NCBI GenBank assembly: GCA_002362155.1
Contig: DETN01000202.1
Span: forward strand, 1 to 8,940
Origin: Lachnospiraceae bacterium UBA3287
GTDB lineage: Bacteria > Bacillota > Clostridia > Lachnospirales > Lachnospiraceae
Reading direction: 5' to 3'
DNA length: 8,940 nucleotides
Positions 1 through 6,615 of this stretch are shown here, in pieces. The translations under genes were made by a program, and so were the position numbers. The notes beneath the pieces were generated by a model, which saw only the letters and a list, made by a program, of their open reading frames with translations, was not told the DNA's origin and did not search any database. Each line of letters begins with the position of its first letter. Position 1 is the stretch's first letter.

Positions 1-1856
1 GTCAGGTCCTCCTTGGCCCGGGTGATGCCCACATAGGCCAGGCGGCGCTCCTCCTCGATCCCGTCCTCGTCCGGGTCCTTTAATGCCATGGCGGAAGGAA
101 AGACATTTTCCTCCATGCCTGCGATATAGACGTGGGGGAACTCCAGTCCCTTGGCGCTGTGCAGGGTCATGAGAAGGACCCTGTCGTCAGACTCCTCCAC
201 GCTGTCGATATCGGCCACCAGGGCCACTTCTTCCAGAAAGCCCGAAAGGGTGGGTCCCTCTTCGGAGGCGTTCTCTTCCCTGGCATGCTCTTCGTAGTCC
301 ACGATCTTGGAGATCAGTTCGTCCAGGTTCCCCTCTCTGTCGTCGGAGTCTTCGTCGTCCAGGTCCCGGAGATATTCGATATAATCCGTCTTTTTCAGGA
401 TAGTCTCCGCAAGGGCCCGGATGCTTCCCTCTTCCAGGACTCTGCGAAAGCCCTGGATCAGGTCCGTAAAGTCCGTCAGCTTTGTCTTTGCCTTGCCTAT
501 GGAAGGGATCTCTCCCGCCCTTTCCAGGGCCTGGTAGAAGGTGATGTCCCTGTCCCTGGCAAAGTCCATGACCCGGCTGATGGTGGTCTGGCCTATGCCC
601 CGCCTTGGCACGTTCAGGATCCTGCGGACGGCCAGATCGTCGCTGGCATTGTCCACGGTCTTCAGGTAGGCCAGCAGGTCTTTGACCTCCCGCCTGTCAT
701 AGAAGTTGGTCCCGCCCACCACGTTGTAGGGGATGGAGCCCATGACAAAGCGGTCCTCCAGCATACGGGACTGGGCGTTGGTCCTGTAGAGGACGGCAAA
801 GTCCTTATAGTGCAGGGAACGGTCGGCCCGCATCTTGCGCAGGATATCGTCGGCGATAAAGCCCGCCTCCTCATAGGCGGTGCTGAGTCTTCTGTAATGG
901 ATGGGGGCGCCTGCTCCGTGGTCGGTCCAGAGATTTTTGACCTTGCGCCTGGTATTGTTGGCGATGACCGCATTGGCGGCGTCCAGCACGTTCTGGGTAG
1001 ACCGGTAGTTCTGTTCCAGCCGGATCACCAGGGCGTCGGGATAGTTCTTCTCGAAGTCCAGGATGTTGCGGATATTCGCCCCGCGGAACTTATAGATGGA
1101 CTGGTCGTCGTCGCCCACAACGCACAGGTTCCTGTAGCGGTCCGCCAGGAGCCTGACCAGTTCGAACTGGGCCGTGTTGGTGTCCTGGTATTCATCCACC
1201 ATGATGTAGACGAATCGCTTCTGGTAATATTCCAGCACCTCGGGGTGCTTTTTAAAGAGCTCCACCGCCAGCATGAGAAGATCGTCGAAATCCAGGGCGT
1301 TGTTCTTTTTCATGGCCTTCTGGTAGGCTTCGTAGCAGTCCGCGATCTTCCTGTACCTGTAGTCATAGGATCCCGCCTCTTCCTCCCGGAAGCGGACGGG
1401 CCCGATCAGCTCGTTCTTTGCAGACGAAATGGCTGAGAGAATTTCCCGTTCCCTCAGCTCCTTGGTGTTGACGGCCAGGTTCTTGCAGATGTCCTTCATC
1501 ATGGTCTTCTGGTCGTCGGTATCATAAATCGTAAAGGAATTATCATAGCCCAGAAGGTCGATGTGCCTTCTGAGGATCCTGACGCAGAGGGAGTGGAAGG
1601 TGGAGATCCAGACGCTTCCCGCTCCGGATCCGATCATATTGTCAACACGCTGCCGCATCTCTCCCGCGGCCTTGTTGGTAAAGGTGATGGCCAGGATATT
1701 CCAGGGACTGACCTCGCATTCCTCCATCAGGTAAGCGATTCTGTGGGTAATGACACGGGTCTTGCCGCTGCCGGCTCCGGCCAGGATCAGAACCGGGCCT
1801 TCCGTCTGATAGACGGCCTGCTGCTGCTCCCGGTTCAGGGTATCGTAAATGCTCAT
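1..1856 (-). CDS. pcrA: ATP-dependent DNA helicase PcrA/UvrD (superfamily 1A), 3' end cut by window edge
   Basis: The frame is open from ATG at 1856 to base 1, giving 618 residues. It shows the motifs of a 3'-5' SF1A helicase in order: Q motif NREQQQAV (8-15), Walker A AGAGSGKT (26-33), motif II DEYQD (221-225), motif III GDDDQSIYKFRGA (248-260), motif V LMTLHSAKGLEF (562-573) and motif VI AYVGITRAKEDL (607-618). Known family role: unwinding in nucleotide excision and mismatch repair, removal of RecA filaments and rescue of replication blocked by transcription. PcrA proteins usually have about 720-750 residues, so roughly the last 100-130 are missing, including any C-terminal RNA-polymerase-binding region. 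A GGGAG ribosome binding site lies 5 bases before the ATG. The gene starts 19 bases after the DUF1836 stop and is probably co-transcribed with it. PcrA is favoured over UvrD or Rep because of the Gram-positive context. No frameshift or missing motif was seen. Confidence 0.96.
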   Translation of the reverse strand, partial: MSIYDTLNREQQQAVYQTEGPVLILAGAGSGKTRVITHRIAYLMEECEVSPWNILAITFTNKAAGEMRQRVDNMIGSGAGSVWISTFHSLCVRILRRHIDLLGYDNSFTIYDTDDQKTMMKDICKNLAVNTKELREREILSAISSAKNELIGPVRFREEEAGSYDYRYRKIADCYEAYQKAMKKNNALDFDDLLMLAVELFKKHPEVLEYYQKRFVYIMVDEYQDTNTAQFELVRLLADRYRNLCVVGDDDQSIYKFRGANIRNILDFEKNYPDALVIRLEQNYRSTQNVLDAANAVIANNTRRKVKNLWTDHGAGAPIHYRRLSTAYEEAGFIADDILRKMRADRSLHYKDFAVLYRTNAQSRMLEDRFVMGSIPYNVVGGTNFYDRREVKDLLAYLKTVDNASDDLAVRRILNVPRRGIGQTTISRVMDFARDRDITFYQALERAGEIPSIGKAKTKLTDFTDLIQGFRRVLEEGSIRALAETILKKTDYIEYLRDLDDEDSDDREGNLDELISKIVDYEEHAREENASEEGPTLSGFLEEVALVADIDSVEESDDRVLLMTLHSAKGLEFPHVYIAGMEENVFPSAMALKDPDEDGIEEERRLAYVGITRAKEDL

Positions 1857-1875
1857 GTATACTCCCGTAGCAAAA

Positions 1876-2565
1876 TCATTTCTTGTCGTTTTCCTCCCGG
1901 ATCAGGGAATCGATCAGCCTTTCCACAAAAAGCTTTTTCATATAGATCTCGGCGCTCACCATGCAGATCAGATCAAAATACCGGAGAGGCTCCGCTTCCT
2001 CTTCCGGAAGGTCGGGAAAGGACCGGAAAGCCAGGTCGATCTGTTCGCCGCAGTCTTCCATGACCTTTTCCACCCGCTCCGCCGCATTGGCAAAGATCTT
2101 CTGATAGATCTCCGTGACCGTCAGGTCGGGCTCCTTCATCTCGGGAATGGGCAGCTTTTTCTTTCTGGCGCTGGCGATCTCGGCCTGACGCTCGGGGCTG
2201 TCCTCGGGATTGGTGGTGGGGAAGGCATAATTCTGGCTGACAGGATCCAGGATGGTCTTAATGTCCTCCAGGGACAGGATATTCTTGAGGTAATAAATAA
2301 AGATCAGCAGGAGGATATGATCTCTCCCGTATTTCTTTCTGACGGGAGGGATCAGGACCTTATTCTTGACATAATTGTTGATCATGGTCTTGGTCAGGAT
2401 CTTGTCCGTCTCCGGATCCCGGGTCAGATGGCGCATACGCTCGTCCATAAAGGTGGTGACCTGGTCCATATACAGATCGATCCCGGGAATGTCGTCGGGA
2501 CTTATGAATTCCATCGCTTCAAAGATCTTCCGGAGCTCTTCCCCGGCCTTTTCCTGTCCGCCCAT
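1876..2565 (-). CDS. DUF1836 family protein, probable MerR-like DNA-binding regulator
   Basis: This 229-residue protein resembles the DUF1836 family, in which I recognise the block TKTMINNYVKNKVLIPP (58-74) followed by KYGRDHILLLI (78-88). The stretch from about 33 to 108 reads like a MerR winged helix: a first helix, a TIRYYE-like helix (TKTMINNYVK), a 'wing' with KKYGRDH in place of the usual GYRxY, then a helix ending in a SLEDIKTILDP motif typical of MerR proteins. That fold assignment is inference. The C-terminal half (about 145-229) looks helical and charged, with no metal-binding cysteines or catalytic signature, and could be an effector or dimer region. There is no signal peptide or convincing membrane segment. 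A strong AGGAGG lies 7 bases before the ATG. The gene sits 32 bases after recN and 19 before pcrA. Its target is unknown: it could act on these repair genes or elsewhere. At least one Bacillus relative (YkrK) is, as far as I recall, a transcriptional repressor. Confidence 0.85.
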   Translation of the reverse strand: MGGQEKAGEELRKIFEAMEFISPDDIPGIDLYMDQVTTFMDERMRHLTRDPETDKILTKTMINNYVKNKVLIPPVRKKYGRDHILLLIFIYYLKNILSLEDIKTILDPVSQNYAFPTTNPEDSPERQAEIASARKKKLPIPEMKEPDLTVTEIYQKIFANAAERVEKVMEDCGEQIDLAFRSFPDLPEEEAEPLRYFDLICMVSAEIYMKKLFVERLIDSLIREENDKK

Positions 2566-2572
2566 AGAATCT

Positions 2573-2578
2573 CCTCCT
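2573..2578 (-). promoter_or_regulatory. Strong ribosome binding site of the DUF1836 gene
   Basis: On the minus strand this reads AGGAGG, a full Shine-Dalgarno core, 7 bases before the ATG at 2565. It lies in the 32-base gap after recN. It is one of the best matches in the window, so the regulator-like protein is probably well translated whenever the message is made. Confidence 0.85.
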
Positions 2579-2597
2579 GTCTGGTGCAGGCCCCGGG

Positions 2598-4304
2598 TCA
2601 GGCGCTTTCTCCCGTCCCTTTGGCCTGCCTGGCCGCTCTGGCCTGTCGTTTCATTTCTCTGGCGTTGTCCAGAGCCGCTTCGGAAATGGAGGCGCCTCCC
2701 AGGAGCCTTGCCAGTTCCCTGTCACTTTCCTCTTCCGAAAGCCTGGTGATATGGGTCATGGTCCTGCCGCCGCTGCTTTCCTTGGCGATCAGATAGTGGC
2801 TGTTTTCCATGGCCGCGATCTGGGGCAGGTGGGTGATGCAGAGGATCTGGTGGCCTGCCGAAAGCCTTCCCAGCTTCTCCGATACCTTCCAGGCCGTATG
2901 GCCGCTGATACCGGTGTCGATCTCGTCGAAAATAAAGCTGTAAAGCTCGTCCTTGCCCGCAAAGACGGTCTTCAGGGCCAGCATGATCCTGGAGAGTTCG
3001 CCGCCGCTGGCGATCTGGTCCAGGGGCCTTAAGGCTTCTCCGGGGTTCATGGATATGTTGTAGCGGACCTGGTCATAGCCGCCCTCCCCCGCATGGGCAG
3101 GGTCCGGGGTCAGATCCACCTGAAATTCCACCTGGTTGAAGTTCAGATCCAGCAGGGCTTCCTTCATGGCCGCCGCGAAGGCATGGGCGGCCGCCTGCCT
3201 CTTTCCGGACAGGAGGGCGCAGGCCTCCAGAAGGCGCTTTTCCTGCAGGGAAAGCTCTTTTTTCAGTCTGTCCCGTCCGGCCTCGTAGTCGGAAAGGAAG
3301 TCCAGGCGCTCCTGCCTGGTATCGCAGGCCTTTCTGATTGCTTCAATGGAAGGGCCGTATTTGTCCTTCAGATGATTGATCAGATTGAGACGGTCCTGGA
3401 TCTCCTCGAACTCTCTGGGATCAAAAGTCAGGCCGGATATATAGTCCGAAAGGGTCCTGGAGAAGTCCGACAGAAGGGAGTCGATCTCGGAAAGCTGGGA
3501 GGCCGCCTGGTCCAGATCTTCGTCGATCCCGCTGACAGAGGAGAGCTCTCTGCAGGCTCTTCCGATCAGGGACTGGGCGTTTCCGTCTGCCTCGGAGATC
3601 AGGTAGGAGGCAGTGCCTGCGGCTTCGCTGATCTTTCTGAAGCTCCCCATCAGGCGGTATTGCCTTTCCAGTTCCTCGTCCTCTCCTTCCTTAAGGCCCG
3701 CTTCCTCGATCTCGCGGATCTCATAGGAGATCAGGTCCATTTCCCTTTTTCTGGCGGAAACGTCCATGTCGTCCCGGTCCCACTCATCCCGGAGCTTTTT
3801 CCAGGTATGGTAGATCCCTGACACCTTCTCCTTTAACTCCAGCACCGGAGCCCCGGCGTATTCGTCCAGGGTCTGAAGCTGGGCTTCCTTCCGGAGGAGC
3901 TTCTGGTTTTCTCTCTGCCCGTAGATATCGATCAGGGCTCCGGCGATCTCCCGGAGCTGACGGAGCGTGACGCTCTCCCCGCAGATGGTGCAGATATTGC
4001 GCCCCGGCAGGATCTTCCGCTTGATCAGGATGGTCCCGTCCTCGTCCACAGGCAGATCCATCTCTTCCAGCATGGAAAGCTGCCTTTCGCTGTCCGCCTT
4101 AAAGGCCAGCTCGATCAGAGCATAGTCCTTGCCGGTCCGGATGATGGATTTGTCGGCCTTGCCCCCCAGGGCCAGGTTGACGGATCCCAGGATGATGGAT
4201 TTGCCGGCGCCGGTCTCACCCGTCAGGATATTGAGACCGTCCGTAAATGTTACTTCTTCCTCTTCGATCAGAGCAAGATTCTTTACATGAAGACTTAAAA
4301 GCAT
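2598..4304 (-). CDS. recN: DNA repair protein RecN (SMC-like ATPase)
   Basis: At 568 residues this is full length for RecN (about 550-580). The ATPase head is split as in SMC proteins. The N-terminal half holds Walker A GETGAGKS (29-36). The C-terminal half holds the ABC signature SGGEL (433-437), Walker B with D460-E461 (FIFDEIDTG) and the H-loop histidine at 492 (CITHLPQ). Between them lies a charged, helical stretch (about 150-370) consistent with the short RecN coiled coil. RecN is a cytoplasmic protein recruited early to double-strand breaks, where it tethers DNA ends and supports RecA-dependent recombination. An AGAGGAA ribosome binding site precedes the ATG. The gene starts 18 bases after the argR stop, so the two are probably co-transcribed, as in most Firmicutes. 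I saw no LexA-type box directly upstream, so any damage induction would have to come from a promoter further up. No truncation or missing motif was seen. Confidence 0.97.
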   Translation of the reverse strand: MLLSLHVKNLALIEEEEVTFTDGLNILTGETGAGKSIILGSVNLALGGKADKSIIRTGKDYALIELAFKADSERQLSMLEEMDLPVDEDGTILIKRKILPGRNICTICGESVTLRQLREIAGALIDIYGQRENQKLLRKEAQLQTLDEYAGAPVLELKEKVSGIYHTWKKLRDEWDRDDMDVSARKREMDLISYEIREIEEAGLKEGEDEELERQYRLMGSFRKISEAAGTASYLISEADGNAQSLIGRACRELSSVSGIDEDLDQAASQLSEIDSLLSDFSRTLSDYISGLTFDPREFEEIQDRLNLINHLKDKYGPSIEAIRKACDTRQERLDFLSDYEAGRDRLKKELSLQEKRLLEACALLSGKRQAAAHAFAAAMKEALLDLNFNQVEFQVDLTPDPAHAGEGGYDQVRYNISMNPGEALRPLDQIASGGELSRIMLALKTVFAGKDELYSFIFDEIDTGISGHTAWKVSEKLGRLSAGHQILCITHLPQIAAMENSHYLIAKESSGGRTMTHITRLSEEESDRELARLLGGASISEAALDNAREMKRQARAARQAKGTGESA

Positions 4305-4322
4305 GTGTTCCTCTTCCGGCGG

Positions 4323-4772
4323 TTACTGAAGCTGGTTTCTCAGATCCTCCGCCATGGCCGCCGCATCTTCGGTGGTCCGCATGGCTGCAAAGATGGTATC
4401 GTCTCCGGCGATGCAGCCGACGATCCTGGTGTGGTCCATGGCATCCAGGGCTGCCGCCGCAGCCATGGCCATGCCGGACACGGTCCGGATGACCAGAAGG
4501 TTCTGGGCGTTCTCCGCGGACACAAAGCTGTCCTTCAGGACTCTCGCATACTTGTCAGAGGGCTGGTTCTCCTCTTTCCGGATCAGTACATAACGGAGCT
4601 TTCCGGAAGGCGAAGGCGACTTGCTCAGGCCCAGCTGCCGGATGTCTCTCGAAACAGTGGCCTGGGTCACGGTATAACCGCATTCCTTCAGGGCCGCCGC
4701 GAGCTCTTCCTGTGTTTCGATGTCTTTCTCTCTGATGATTTCCAGGATCTTATCGTGTCTGTTTCTTTTCAT
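4323..4772 (-). CDS. argR: Arginine repressor ArgR (AhrC)
   Basis: This 149-residue protein has the two-domain layout and length of ArgR/AhrC. The N-terminal winged helix (about 1-70) carries the recognition-helix signature TQATVSRDIRQLGL (36-49). The C-terminal oligomerisation and arginine-binding domain (about 78-149) carries GCIAGDDTIF, whose two aspartates (124-125) match the pair that contacts L-arginine in characterised ArgR hexamers. With arginine bound, the hexamer represses biosynthesis operons; in Bacillus it also activates arginine catabolism. A GGGGG-type ribosome binding site (4778-4782) lies 5 bases before the ATG. The gene follows a 105-base gap with a candidate ARG box, which suggests autoregulation, and leads into recN after 18 bases. 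No arginine biosynthesis gene is in the window, as is normal for this conserved argR-recN pair. Confidence 0.97.
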   Translation of the reverse strand: MKRNRHDKILEIIREKDIETQEELAAALKECGYTVTQATVSRDIRQLGLSKSPSPSGKLRYVLIRKEENQPSDKYARVLKDSFVSAENAQNLLVIRTVSGMAMAAAAALDAMDHTRIVGCIAGDDTIFAAMRTTEDAAAMAEDLRNQLQ

Positions 4773-4797
4773 GTTGTCCCCCTAGTGAGTTTGCACT

Positions 4798-4824
4798 GGC
4801 TGTCCCAAAGCTGCTCTGACAACC
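4798..4824 (-). other. Imperfect hairpin in the argR leader
   Basis: On the minus strand, GGTTGTC and GACAGCC pair as 7 base pairs with one G-T wobble. The inner bases can extend the stem with AGAG against CTTT around a 3-base loop. It lies about 25 bases before the argR ATG. No T-run follows it, so it is not a standard intrinsic terminator. It could be a leader structure affecting stability or translation, or chance pairing. Confidence 0.35.
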
Positions 4825-4830
4825 GAATTG

Positions 4831-4848
4831 ATTGATCAAAAATGCATG
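4831..4848. promoter_or_regulatory. Candidate ARG box (ArgR/AhrC operator)
   Basis: The core TGATCAAAAATGCA (4833-4846, plus strand) agrees at 12 of 14 positions with the Bacillus AhrC operator core TGAATAAAAATGCA as I recall it, and at 11 of 14 with the E. coli type TGAATWWWWATTCA. It lies in an AT-richer island about 60 bases upstream of argR, just downstream of a -10-like hexamer. A further inverted pair TGCAT/ATGCA (4843-4847 and 4853-4857) overlaps its edge and could be an additional half-site. Autoregulation of argR is known in other bacteria; here it is inferred from the match and position. Confidence 0.5.
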
Positions 4849-4859
4849 CTGGATGCACT

Positions 4860-4865
4860 TGTATA
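4860..4865 (-). promoter_or_regulatory. Possible -10 element upstream of argR
   Basis: The minus strand reads TATACA, four of six matches to TATAAT. The upstream sequence offers only a poor -35: TTTTCA at 4881-4886 with a short 15-base spacer, lying inside the end of nadK. Transcription would start near 4853, right beside the candidate ARG box. The weak -35 keeps this tentative. Confidence 0.25.
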
Positions 4866-4877
4866 CCTGATACCGAT

Positions 4878-5726
4878 TTATGAAAACACTTCCGCGCGGC
4901 TGAGCTTTTTGTGAAGGGTCTGCAGGAAACTCTGCCGGCTGATCCTGACCAGCCGCAGGATCCTTTCGGATTTCCGGACCCCGATCCTGTCGCCCTCCCT
5001 GAGGATCATCTTTCTTCTTCCGTCAAAGCTGGCCTCCGCCTCGTTCTCGTCCCCGTGGGGAGAATGGGCCAGTTCCAGGGTGATCAGGTCCTTTGCCGAG
5101 AAGACCAGGCTCCTGGCATACATGGACTGGGGACAGATGGGCGTCATGAGGATGATGCTGCCCGTGGGCTCCACAATGGGCCCTCCCGCCGACAGGTTAT
5201 AGGCGGTGGAGCCTGTGGGCGTGGATACGATCACGCCGTCGGCGTTGAGCGTATTGAGGAACTGTCCGTCTACATATACGTTGATGGAGATCAGTCTCAG
5301 GGACCCGCTCCTGGAAAAGACCACGTCGTTGAGGGCGTAGGCCGTGCTGTCCCTGCCCTCCAGGGTCCCTTCCAGCATCATGCGGTCTTCCAGCTCATAT
5401 TCATCCTTAATGAGCAGGTCCAGGGCTTCCTTCCATCCGCTTCTGTCCACCTCGGCCAGATAGCCCAGGGTGCCCAGATTGATGGCAAAGACGGGCAGAG
5501 GCAGGCCCTTGAGCCTGGCGGCCGCATCCAGCACCGTTCCGTCTCCACCCAGGACCAGAAGACAGGCCCCTTCAAGGCTCTCTCCCACCTGGTCGGCGAT
5601 CTGCTCCTGCCAGGGATGGACCTCCTCGCAGGCCTTTCCGGCGTCCTTCAGATAAGTGATGACCTGGTCCGTAAAGGTATGTTCCGGATCCTTGGTCCTG
5701 TTCGTCAAAATAAAAAATCTGTCCAA
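4878..5726 (-). CDS. nadK: NAD kinase (ATP/polyphosphate-NAD kinase), TTG start
   Basis: This 282-residue protein is the cytoplasmic enzyme that phosphorylates NAD to NADP, the only de novo route to NADP. It has the family motifs: GGDGT (60-64) with the catalytic aspartate at 62, NLGTLGYLAE (83-92), a LND motif (132-134, position of the usual NE/ND pair) and the glycine-rich STPTGSTAY segment (168-176) followed by LSAGGPIVEP. Length fits the family (about 270-300). The start codon is TTG at 5726, since no ATG or GTG lies nearby in frame. It is supported by AGAGG 6 bases upstream and by an N-terminus (DRFFILTNRTKDP) that resembles clostridial NadK starts. The gene begins 15 bases after the tlyA stop. 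It ends in TAA at 4878, before the only sizeable gap in the window. Confidence 0.96.
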   Translation of the reverse strand: MDRFFILTNRTKDPEHTFTDQVITYLKDAGKACEEVHPWQEQIADQVGESLEGACLLVLGGDGTVLDAAARLKGLPLPVFAINLGTLGYLAEVDRSGWKEALDLLIKDEYELEDRMMLEGTLEGRDSTAYALNDVVFSRSGSLRLISINVYVDGQFLNTLNADGVIVSTPTGSTAYNLSAGGPIVEPTGSIILMTPICPQSMYARSLVFSAKDLITLELAHSPHGDENEAEASFDGRRKMILREGDRIGVRKSERILRLVRISRQSFLQTLHKKLSRAEVFS

Positions 5727-5732
5727 GCTCTA

Positions 5733-5737
5733 CCTCT
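5733..5737 (-). promoter_or_regulatory. Ribosome binding site supporting the TTG start of nadK
   Basis: The minus strand reads AGAGG, 6 bases before TTG at 5726. It lies in the 15-base gap after the tlyA stop. Its spacing is what fixes the TTG as the start codon. Confidence 0.65.
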
Positions 5738-5741
5738 GTTT

Positions 5742-6599
5742 CTATGCCTGCTGCCTGTCCAGACTCTCGTGGGAGGCTGCCACCAGCCTTTGGATCGTCT
5801 CTGTGCTGACAGGTCCCGGAGAGGCTTCTTCCCCTTCCGCGGGTTTTCTGATGTACATGAGATATTCTATATTGCCTTCCGGTCCCCGGATGGGAGAATA
5901 GTCCAGGCCAAGGATGGAAAAGCCGGTCTGCACAGTCATGGCCGTGACCGTCTCTATGACCTCCTCATGGACCTTTCTGTCCCGGACCACTCCTTTTTTG
6001 CCCACCTTTTCCCGGCCTGCCTCGAACTGGGGCTTGATCAGGCACACCATCTCTCCGCCGCTTTCCAGGATCTCGAAAGCCGGCGGCAGGATCCTGGACA
6101 GGGAGATAAAGGAAACGTCCACGGAGGCAAAGTCCGGCATGGGCGTGCCCGGGCAGGCCGCTTCCAGGTCTTCCTTTTTCACGTAGCGGAAGTTGGTCTT
6201 TTCCATGCAGACCACTCTTTCGTCGCTCCTCAGCTTCCAGTCCAGCTGGCCGTAGCCCACGTCGATGGAAAAGACCCTGGATGCGCCATTCTGCAGCATG
6301 CAGTCGGTAAAGCCTCCCGTGGAGGCGCCGATATCCATGCAGATCCGGCCTTTCAGATCGATGGGAAAGGACTTTAAGGCCTTCTCCAGCTTGAGGCCTC
6401 CTCTGCTGACATAGGGAAGGGTCTGGCCCCTGACCTCGATCCGGGCATCTGCGGGATCGAAGGAGGCCCCTGCCTTATCTTCTTTCTGATCGTTGACATA
6501 GACGATGCCGGCCATGATCAGGGCCTTGGCCTTCTCTCTGGAAGGTGCCAGGCCCCGCTCTGTCATTAAAACGTCCAGTCTTACTTTGCTGCTCTTCAT
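5742..6599 (-). CDS. tlyA: TlyA family rRNA 2'-O-methyltransferase (S4 domain plus FtsJ-like domain)
   Basis: This protein of 285 residues has the usual TlyA length and layout. An N-terminal S4 RNA-binding domain (about 5-62, RLDVLMTERGLAPSREKAK) leads through the linker SRGGLKL (65-71) into an FtsJ-type methyltransferase domain. That domain has the SAM-binding motif DIGASTGGFTD (89-99), an acidic motif DVSFISL near 160 and LIKPQFEAGR near 188, supplying the lysine and aspartate positions expected of the K-D-K-E type. Characterised TlyA enzymes methylate ribose hydroxyls of 16S and/or 23S rRNA and affect capreomycin sensitivity; the older label 'hemolysin' is not supported by any secretion signal here. 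The gene starts 16 bases after the ispA stop with no clear Shine-Dalgarno core, so it may depend on coupling to ispA. In many Clostridia dxs lies between these two genes; here it does not. Confidence 0.94.
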   Translation of the reverse strand: MKSSKVRLDVLMTERGLAPSREKAKALIMAGIVYVNDQKEDKAGASFDPADARIEVRGQTLPYVSRGGLKLEKALKSFPIDLKGRICMDIGASTGGFTDCMLQNGASRVFSIDVGYGQLDWKLRSDERVVCMEKTNFRYVKKEDLEAACPGTPMPDFASVDVSFISLSRILPPAFEILESGGEMVCLIKPQFEAGREKVGKKGVVRDRKVHEEVIETVTAMTVQTGFSILGLDYSPIRGPEGNIEYLMYIRKPAEGEEASPGPVSTETIQRLVAASHESLDRQQA

Positions 6600-6615
6600 A
6601 GTCTGTCTGCCATTC

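Noticed and set aside
1157..1170. Perfect 14-base palindrome CCAGTTCGAACTGG
   Set aside because: It lies in pcrA coding sequence over residues AQFEL. A palindrome of this length is expected about once by chance in a window of this size. It does not match the Gram-positive LexA box (CGAAC-4-GTTCG).
132..1436. A 434-codon open frame on the plus strand
   Set aside because: It is antisense to the pcrA helicase, whose motifs are intact throughout. No domain or credible ribosome binding site supports it.
2566..2597. Short CCTG/CAGG inverted repeat between recN and the DUF1836 gene
   Set aside because: The stem is only 4 base pairs with no T-run, and it overlaps the ribosome binding site region. 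It cannot be called a terminator.
3093..3821. A 242-codon open frame on the plus strand inside recN
   Set aside because: It is antisense to recN, with no recognisable motif. Long antisense frames are common in this GC-rich codon usage.
4911..6377. A 488-codon open frame on the plus strand
   Set aside because: It runs antisense to nadK and tlyA, both of which have full sets of family motifs. Its translation has no recognisable domain and is rich in residues expected from reading GC-rich codons backwards.
5742..6599. Hemolysin annotation often attached to TlyA
   Set aside because: The protein has an S4 domain and an FtsJ-type SAM-binding motif, with no signal peptide or membrane segment. An rRNA methyltransferase role fits better.
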